This document shows, in pieces, positions 49,773-55,322 of a DNA stretch of 55,322 nt. The DNA lies in assembly GCA_025363455.1 (NCBI GenBank), contig JANYDW010000032.1, positions 1 through 55,322 of the forward strand. Direction: 5' to 3'. Under the pieces are notes generated by a model. It made no database searches, was not told the DNA's origin, and saw only the letters and a list, made by a program, of their open reading frames with translations. Position 1 is the first letter of the stretch. Every line of letters starts with the position of its first letter. Made by a program: the position numbers and the translations under genes. This stretch comes from Oleiharenicola sp. Lineage in GTDB: Bacteria; Verrucomicrobiota; Verrucomicrobiia; Opitutales; Opitutaceae.

Positions 49773-52700
49773 TCAGCGTTCAAGGGTGGCGGCCATCAGG
49801 CCGATGACGACATCGTTGGCCAAGGCACGCACGGTGACTGAACGCAATTCCTTGCCTGGATCAATCGCCAGCCCCAACACGGTGGCCGCACCGCCCGGCA
49901 CCACTTTGCCTAGGCCTTTAAAGGTGGCGGCATCGAGCACGCGAATGGCACCGGTCTTGAGGTCCACGCGGGTGGGGAGCGGCCCGGCGAGGCGGAACTG
50001 ATAGTCGTCCGTGAAGTAGTCCTGCTCGATCGGCCACCACGTTTCCGGATTGCGCAGCGCGAGCCGGGTGGTGGTGCCGTCGGCGTAGGCGACAACGACC
50101 TCGCCGTTGTCGAGTCGGCTTTGCATCGCATTAGTCGACCCGGCCATCAGGAGGTCGAGGTACCGGGCCTTGCCGGTGAGCGGCATGGTGGCCTCGCGAG
50201 GGTAGTTGTCCCATTGGGACACAAAGATAATGTTCGGCGTCGCGCCCGGCCCCGGCGTGGCAAAGGGTACGCCGTTGGGCAGGGTGATGCGGCCGGAGTG
50301 GGCGGCCGCGGCGTCGCGCAGACCGGTGTCGTCGATTTCCGCCGTGGCGTTGACGTGCCCGGCCCAGTAACCGATGCCCTGCGACGGCAGCGCGAGCGAA
50401 ACAAAGGGCGAGCGCGGCGACAGGTATTTGTCTGGCTTGAAGATATCCGTGACGCGGTCGTTGAAATGCGTCGTCAGGTCGATCGGGTCTGAGTGGATCG
50501 ATCCAACTGGGGAAACCTGGCCTCTAGATGGCGGGTTGGCTGCAGTCGTGAATTCAACAAGCCCGTCCGGAGGCCGGGCTCCACCAGTGATATCCCCCTC
50601 CCAGCTGATCTTGATGGTAGCAGATTCGGCGGGCGCTGAGTCGAAGACGAGCCATTCGTTATACACCTCTGACGCGGTTTGCTGACCGTTGATTTCCACC
50701 ATGGCCGAGAGGCCGCGCAGTGGAACTTGCAGCCGCAAAGTCATCGGACGGTCGAACCCCGACGAGATAGTGAAATGTTCTATGCGCCCTTCGCGCCGAT
50801 AGTCCAAGCGGACCCGCGGGTGCTCGAGTCGGACGTGCGTCCAGTCGGTCGGCCAACCTGGTGCGATCACCAACTCGCCCGCCAGGGCGTCAGGTCGCAC
50901 GCCAAACAAGCCCTCTACGACTGCGCGCGATAGCACGCCGGAGCCATCGGCAAAGTCGCGCTGGGATTCACGGCGGTAGGCATCGAGATAATTCATCGAA
51001 CCGACGTTGCCCGGCGAAATACCCATGAACATTGAGGTCAGCAGGGAACTCTTCAGCAGCGTGAACGCCTCGGCCGGGCGTTCCGCCTGCCACAAACCCA
51101 GCGCAGTGTGCACGTTTTCCCCCATGACGACGTTGTTCAGCGACCACGTGTACGGCACCCAATCGGTAGTCGGCAGCAGGCCGTACTTCGCATCGTCCGG
51201 CACACCCGGACCGCGGACCGACAGTCGAGGCATTCTTTTGATAATGTCGTCGACCATCTGCTTGTCTTCTTCCGGCGTCGGTATCCCGGAGTCCATCGTG
51301 TGATAGAAGGTCCAGAGCGCCGCGCTCGGATGGACTAGCTGCATACCAAGCAGATCTTTGCTCTCGGCGAAGTGTCCGTCAACCCAGAGCAGCTTTCGCA
51401 TGCCGGTCGCGATCAGTTCGGCTTCACGAGCATAAGGCGCGGGATCGGCCCCGACAAGAGGTGCGAGGCGTGCGGCCATCTTGTTGTGCCAGTAATTATA
51501 AGCCGAGGCGTGCGCGGTGCCGCCACCGCTGTATTGCAGGTCGTCGCTCGCCCAGATGGCGGCGTAGGCCTCGTAAAGCGGGAGTTTCTCGCCTTTTACC
51601 TCAAACTCGCGACGGAAGAGCCGGCGTTCCCAAGCGAGGTGGCGCTCGATGACCGGCCACATCTTCTTCGCGAACTCGACGTCGCCGGTCCACAGCAGGT
51701 GACGGAACAGTGCGTCGATGAACACCAGGTTCATGTCGTAGTGGCTGTTCGAGAGGTCGCCGTTGCTGTGTAGCGCGGCCTCGCTGCGGGCGAGGTTGGA
51801 TTTCCCGTCGGGCGGCGGGAGTTTGGCCGGGATCGGGTCGGTGTTCTGGCGCGTGGCCCAATACTCGAAGTGTTTCCGCGCGCGGTCGGGCCAGCCCAGG
51901 GCGTCGAGCGCATAGGGCCCGCGCCACCCGAGGAGCCTGGTGCGCCACGCGATGGCGCCGTGCATGATCGCCTGCGAGGGCTCGTCCCACACCGCGTCGG
52001 CCGCGACATTGAGCGCGCCGACCGCAGCGTTGAGGTACGGATCGGGCGTCTCCACTGAAACGCGGCCGCGCAGGGCGGCGTAGTGAGCCTCGGTCGCGGC
52101 GAAGAGTTGGGGAAGGTCGGCTTGGTGGAATGCGCTGACCGCAGCGGATTTTTCCGTGACAGACGTACCGGGGTCAGCGCGCTCCACCCGCGGTGCGGTC
52201 ACTTCGCGGTAAGTTTCGAGATCGGTGGTGGTGGTTCCATCCGTTGCCAGACGCTGGAGAGAAAGGTAAAGTGGCGTGGCGTTGGCCAGCGCCACACGTC
52301 CGACCACGACCGGATAGTCCGGTGCGCGGATGAAGACCGCCGAGAGCAACGTCGACAGGTCGTTCCATTGGCCGGCGTCGCCGACCGTGAGCCGGGAGCC
52401 CGCGGGCCCAAGGCCGGTGATGGTCGCCGCCTTGGCGCGCAGGGTGAAGGCCCCGTCGGCGAGCCCGACGGCGTTGTCGCGGCAGAACTCCGGCTGCAGC
52501 TGGAACCATTCGCTGATCGGCACTTTCTCGGTGCCGATGTCGCCGTCGCGGATGCCGCGCTGGCCGTTGACGCCACCGAAGGCCCAAACGAGGTCCAGCC
52601 CGGGCTCGAGCCCCTCCCCCTCCACACGGACGCCCAGTCCCTCCGTCTGGTGCCAGGCCACCACCGCGAGCCGGAGCACCCCCGCCGGGCCGAGCAGCGG

Positions 52701-53174
52701 GTCGCGGATCTCGTAGAGCAGTTCGCCCGGGCGGTAGCGCGTAGTGATCTGCGCGGCTTCGTGCAGCCACTTGGAGGAAAACGCGCTGGGGTCACCGCGA
52801 TCCACCTTGCGAATTCCCAAGCGCAGATTCCCACCCCGGCCGGGCAGGTAGAGGATGAACTCGGGCTTGTCTCCGCCGTCGACCCGGAAGGCGGTGTTGC
52901 CGCCATAAAGCGGGCGGTTGAAAAACTCGGTCCCGTTCTCGATGACAAAATCGCCGTGGTCCGGCCGGTAGCGCAGCGGCCGTTCGATATTGCCGGCGAG
53001 GTTGGGCCACAGCCGGTTCGCGGTCGGCGCCTGTGCCCTCAAGGGCCTGCCGCCATCCGGCCATCCACCGAGAACGACCCAAGCCAATGTGTAACGTAAT
53101 ACGTTACATATTTCGCGGGGTAGGCCGGGTTTGGCTCGGGGTGATCCCAAAGAGGGCTGGCTTGGATCGGACAT
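49773..53174 (-). CDS. DUF4450-like large glycosidase-type protein
   Basis: A protein of up to 1133 residues. The body resembles DUF4450 proteins, which have a six-hairpin glycosidase barrel (possibly GH142-related; recalled, not verified). Motifs are NIERPLRYRPDHGDFVIENG, FFNRPLYGGNTAFRVDGGDK, RTRLLGWRGPYALDALGWPD, LHSNGDLSNSHYDMNLVFID and ISPGNVGSMNYLDAYRRESQ. Extra residues around 865-885 (GARPPDGLVEFTTAANPPSR) coincide with repeat-like DNA at 50520-50592. The true start is unclear: an operator-like palindrome at 53090-53108 lies inside the frame, and no clean signal follows ATG 53174, so initiation may be downstream. It probably acts on an RG-I or RG-II side chain. Confidence 0.8.
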   Translation of the reverse strand: MSDPSQPSLGSPRAKPGLPREICNVLRYTLAWVVLGGWPDGGRPLRAQAPTANRLWPNLAGNIERPLRYRPDHGDFVIENGTEFFNRPLYGGNTAFRVDGGDKPEFILYLPGRGGNLRLGIRKVDRGDPSAFSSKWLHEAAQITTRYRPGELLYEIRDPLLGPAGVLRLAVVAWHQTEGLGVRVEGEGLEPGLDLVWAFGGVNGQRGIRDGDIGTEKVPISEWFQLQPEFCRDNAVGLADGAFTLRAKAATITGLGPAGSRLTVGDAGQWNDLSTLLSAVFIRAPDYPVVVGRVALANATPLYLSLQRLATDGTTTTDLETYREVTAPRVERADPGTSVTEKSAAVSAFHQADLPQLFAATEAHYAALRGRVSVETPDPYLNAAVGALNVAADAVWDEPSQAIMHGAIAWRTRLLGWRGPYALDALGWPDRARKHFEYWATRQNTDPIPAKLPPPDGKSNLARSEAALHSNGDLSNSHYDMNLVFIDALFRHLLWTGDVEFAKKMWPVIERHLAWERRLFRREFEVKGEKLPLYEAYAAIWASDDLQYSGGGTAHASAYNYWHNKMAARLAPLVGADPAPYAREAELIATGMRKLLWVDGHFAESKDLLGMQLVHPSAALWTFYHTMDSGIPTPEEDKQMVDDIIKRMPRLSVRGPGVPDDAKYGLLPTTDWVPYTWSLNNVVMGENVHTALGLWQAERPAEAFTLLKSSLLTSMFMGISPGNVGSMNYLDAYRRESQRDFADGSGVLSRAVVEGLFGVRPDALAGELVIAPGWPTDWTHVRLEHPRVRLDYRREGRIEHFTISSGFDRPMTLRLQVPLRGLSAMVEINGQQTASEVYNEWLVFDSAPAESATIKISWEGDITGGARPPDGLVEFTTAANPPSRGQVSPVGSIHSDPIDLTTHFNDRVTDIFKPDKYLSPRSPFVSLALPSQGIGYWAGHVNATAEIDDTGLRDAAAAHSGRITLPNGVPFATPGPGATPNIIFVSQWDNYPREATMPLTGKARYLDLLMAGSTNAMQSRLDNGEVVVAYADGTTTRLALRNPETWWPIEQDYFTDDYQFRLAGPLPTRVDLKTGAIRVLDAATFKGLGKVVPGGAATVLGLAIDPGKELRSVTVRALANDVVIGLMAATLER
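50520..50592. repeat. Probable repeat-derived insert inside the DUF4450 gene
   Basis: CCGTCCGGAGGCCGGGCTCC, ACC matches the arm CGGAGAGGCCGGGTTCCACC of the element in the UxaA-family gene. The frame is kept. The left boundary is vague. Confidence 0.6.
53090..53108 (-). promoter_or_regulatory. Perfect palindrome, candidate operator
   Basis: TGTAACGTAATACGTTACA is a palindrome with perfect 8-base arms around AAT, typical of LacI or GntR-type operators. It lies about 70 bases into the longest frame of the DUF4450 gene, suggesting the real start is downstream of it. Confidence 0.7.
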
Positions 53175-53205
53175 GAGGAAAGGCCGGTCGCATCACCGCC
53201 GCGTC

Positions 53206-55230
53206 TCAGCCGCTCGCGAGTTTCAGCAGGAACACGAACAGGCCCACGATCGCACCGGAGAGCGCGCTGCAGACGAGGAAGCCGATCGTGTCCACCCGGT
53301 CCCACTTGCAGAATTCCCAGTTGGACGCGGGCAACAGCTTGGTGTGGTCGAAGCGGGCCGGGTTGCGCCGGGTCTCCTCCATCGCAGCGGCCTCGAGCTC
53401 GGGCGTCTCACCCACAGGCGTTTTCATCTTACCGTAGAATTGGGCCACCCGGGCCGGATCGGTGGGCCGGGTCAGGAGGCTGCCCAAAATCAGAACCACG
53501 AAGGGGAAGATGCCATCGAAGTAAAACTGCGCGGTCAGGCGCTGGCTGGGCGAACGCCCGGCGGCATCGAAACCGGCCTTGCTCAACAGCCAGCACTCGA
53601 GATTAAAGCGTCCACCCCCGACCACCGGGCTGGCGAGGTTCCTGGCGTCGGCGTGCACCACCGTGGCGAAGAACACTCCGGCGGGCCGGCCCTCGGGCGT
53701 CAGGCTGGTCTGCGCGAGGGCCTGATTGTCGCGCAGGGCCGGGATTTTCGCCGCGGTCCACGGAATGACGATGATGATCAGGGTCGAGAGCACGACGCAG
53801 GCCCAGACGCCCGGGGCGTTGAGGCGGCGCCAAAAATACGAGAGCAGCACACAGGCGCCGAAAGGAATGTTGACCGTGAGCACGATGTTCACGATCGAGA
53901 GGAAGTCGCCCATCAGCCACGCGGAGAGCGCCCCGAGCGCGAGCACAACCACGATGGTGCAGCGGGCGTAGTAAACGCCCTGCGCCTGCGTGATGTCGGG
54001 CCAGACCTGGCGGTAGACGTTGCGCACGAAAAGCGAGGAGATGGCGAGGGCCTTGGCGGCGAGCGTGGACATCGTGCCCGCCAGCACGCCGGCGAGCATC
54101 AGGCCGATAAGGCCCGGACCGAGGAGCTTGTTGGACAGGGCGCCCCAGGTGGCGTCGGGATCCGCCAGGCCGCCCGCGCCGAACACGGCGACGGCGATCA
54201 AGCCGGCGAACGACCACAGGATGATCATGAAGCGCTTGAGGTAGGTGCCGGTGACGCCCGAGCGCGCGGCGAACTCGTTCTTCGCCGAGCCGCAGATGCC
54301 CATGTTGTGGCTGAGGCCGGCGTTCTGGACGATGCTCACCAGCAGGATGCCGCAAAGGCTGATGACGGAGAACTGCCCACTGTTGGCGGAGCCGAAGAGG
54401 TCGAACATTCGCGCCGGCACTTTCTCGGCCAGCGCGTGCCAGCCGCCGATGGCGGCGAGGCCCGTCGGGATCAGCAGCAGGGAAAAGACGATGATGAGGA
54501 TACTCTGCAGGCCCTCGTTGACGGCGGCAGCGGCCATGCCGCCCATGACGATGTAGGCGCCGACAATCACGGTGAACACCGCGTAGAAGAGCACGTCGTT
54601 CAGCACGGTGATGTAGCTGTGCAGCTCGCCGCGGGTGTTGCGGTCGCGCAGCGTGTCGAGCTTGGCTTGCTCAGGAGCGGCCAGTGGCGCGGCGGCGCTT
54701 TGCTTCTCCAGCGCCTTCATCTCCCGGTAGCCCTCGACCGAGGCGCGGTCTGCGGCGGTCCACTGGACCTCCTGCTTCACCACGAGGGACGAGGCGATCT
54801 TGTAGGCGGTGACGTTGCCGAAGCCGAGGAAGACGCACGCCACGAGGATCTGGAAGATCGCGTAGAACAGGCTGAGCTTCTTGCTCGCGTAGCGGTTTTC
54901 GAACAGGTCGGCGAGCGTCGTGAGCCGCACACGGCGGAACCAGACGTTCATGAACCAGAAATACGGGTTCATGAACACGGTCTGGAACGACAGCCACGCG
55001 CCCGGTGCGCCCTGCTGGTAGACGAAGCTCGCCGTGCTGACCGCGCCCTGCGGCTCGGTGGCGTTGCCGAAGTTCAGGAAGAACTGGTAGAGCTTGCCCA
55101 GCTTGCGGCCGGCGAGGAAAAAGCCTTCCTCGTTCTTGGTCGCGGCGCCGGCCCGCTTGCCGATGTAGACGACCGCCGCCAGGTAGGCGACGACGATGAA
55201 AATGTCCAGGGGGTGCAGGCTGCCGAGCAT
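53206..55230 (-). CDS. Sodium:solute symporter (SSS family)
   Basis: A 674-residue inner-membrane transporter with about 14 hydrophobic segments. The start is MLGSLHPLDIFIVVAYLAAV. Family marks are EEGFFLAGRKLGKLYQFFLN, GNATEPQGAVSTASFVYQQG, TVLNDVLFYAVFTVIVGAYI and GLMLAGVLAGTMSTLAAKAL. It probably co-imports Na+ with a pectic monosaccharide or oligosaccharide such as rhamnose or unsaturated galacturonosyl-rhamnose. The large loop at ~495-560 and soluble tail (MKTPVGETPELEAAAMEETR) lengthen it beyond the usual ~500-550. The start ATG is at 55230, 61 bases from a near-perfect palindrome at 55291-55311. The DUF4450 gene follows 31 bases downstream. Confidence 0.92.
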   Translation of the reverse strand: MLGSLHPLDIFIVVAYLAAVVYIGKRAGAATKNEEGFFLAGRKLGKLYQFFLNFGNATEPQGAVSTASFVYQQGAPGAWLSFQTVFMNPYFWFMNVWFRRVRLTTLADLFENRYASKKLSLFYAIFQILVACVFLGFGNVTAYKIASSLVVKQEVQWTAADRASVEGYREMKALEKQSAAAPLAAPEQAKLDTLRDRNTRGELHSYITVLNDVLFYAVFTVIVGAYIVMGGMAAAAVNEGLQSILIIVFSLLLIPTGLAAIGGWHALAEKVPARMFDLFGSANSGQFSVISLCGILLVSIVQNAGLSHNMGICGSAKNEFAARSGVTGTYLKRFMIILWSFAGLIAVAVFGAGGLADPDATWGALSNKLLGPGLIGLMLAGVLAGTMSTLAAKALAISSLFVRNVYRQVWPDITQAQGVYYARCTIVVVLALGALSAWLMGDFLSIVNIVLTVNIPFGACVLLSYFWRRLNAPGVWACVVLSTLIIIVIPWTAAKIPALRDNQALAQTSLTPEGRPAGVFFATVVHADARNLASPVVGGGRFNLECWLLSKAGFDAAGRSPSQRLTAQFYFDGIFPFVVLILGSLLTRPTDPARVAQFYGKMKTPVGETPELEAAAMEETRRNPARFDHTKLLPASNWEFCKWDRVDTIGFLVCSALSGAIVGLFVFLLKLASG

Positions 55231-55290
55231 GGGGTAAGGAGTAAGCGAAGCGGGTCAATCCAACGGGGCCGGGGCGGTCAGGCAGGGCCA

Positions 55291-55311
55291 AATCCTACTG
55301 ACAGTAAGATT
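55291..55311 (-). promoter_or_regulatory. Near-perfect 21-bp palindrome, candidate operator
   Basis: AATCCTACTGACAGTAAGATT pairs at 9 of 10 arm positions around a central A. It sits 61 bases upstream of the SSS transporter start codon, a good place for regulator binding. Confidence 0.65.
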
Positions 55312-55322
55312 GGGGTGCAAAG

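Overview
The window looks like a Verrucomicrobiota chromosome segment, most likely Opitutaceae. The grounds are high GC, the gene families present (PL26 exo-rhamnogalacturonan lyase, RhaA/RhaB/RhaEW rhamnose pathway, GH95, GH39, DUF4450, several SGNH acetylesterases, no SusC/SusD pair), and intergenic spaces packed with several families of dispersed palindromic repeats. That assignment is inference from gene content; no rRNA or tRNA gene was seen.

Layout. Positions 1-2464 carry a poly-C end (probably technical), an ECF sigma factor with its translationally coupled membrane partner, and the N-terminal third of a GH31 glycosidase fused in frame to the tail of a malate:quinone oxidoreductase (mqo). 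Positions 2434-10650 form a rearranged accessory block bounded by a ~250 bp diverged inverted repeat. Inside it are a large membrane-protein gene broken by one frameshift and one amber codon, a coupled hypothetical gene, an AT-richer C39-like peptidase, a DoxX-like membrane protein, a secreted hypothetical, and the C-terminal third of GH31. Positions 10384-12535 hold two further mqo tails and the intact mqo.

Positions 12964-19455 (minus strand) are a rhamnose operon: a DeoR-type regulator with a perfect 10-4-10 operator, then rhaEW, rhaB and rhaA. A nested palindromic element sits in every gap. Positions 19767-26483 hold aldarate/hexonate functions (an enlarged UxaA-family dehydratase, kdgD and an MFS transporter), a DUF559 nuclease-like gene bracketed by inverted repeat arms, and a secreted protein between direct repeats. 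Positions 26561-55230 form a polysaccharide-degradation region aimed at rhamnogalacturonan I: GH42, an esterase, three rhamnogalacturonan acetylesterase genes (one with two catalytic domains), GH95, a CBM9/PKD protein, two GH43-like enzymes, GH39, PanE, PL26, RhaM, a LacI regulator, a DUF6250 protein, a DUF4450 protein and an SSS transporter.

How it fits together. Acetylesterases deacetylate the backbone, PL26 releases unsaturated galacturonate-rhamnose, and GH42, GH43, GH39 and GH95 trim side chains. SSS and MFS carriers import products. RhaM, RhaA, RhaB and RhaEW take rhamnose to dihydroxyacetone phosphate and lactate, and the UxaA and KdgD enzymes take acid sugars onward.

The most unusual signal is the repeats. 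Palindromic elements of the same families found between genes also lie in frame inside coding sequences (rhaB three times, mqo, the UxaA-family gene, probably GH95 and the DUF4450 gene). They also supply start or stop codons to other genes. One repeat family brackets the DUF559 gene in a way that suggests a nuclease-linked mobile repeat system.
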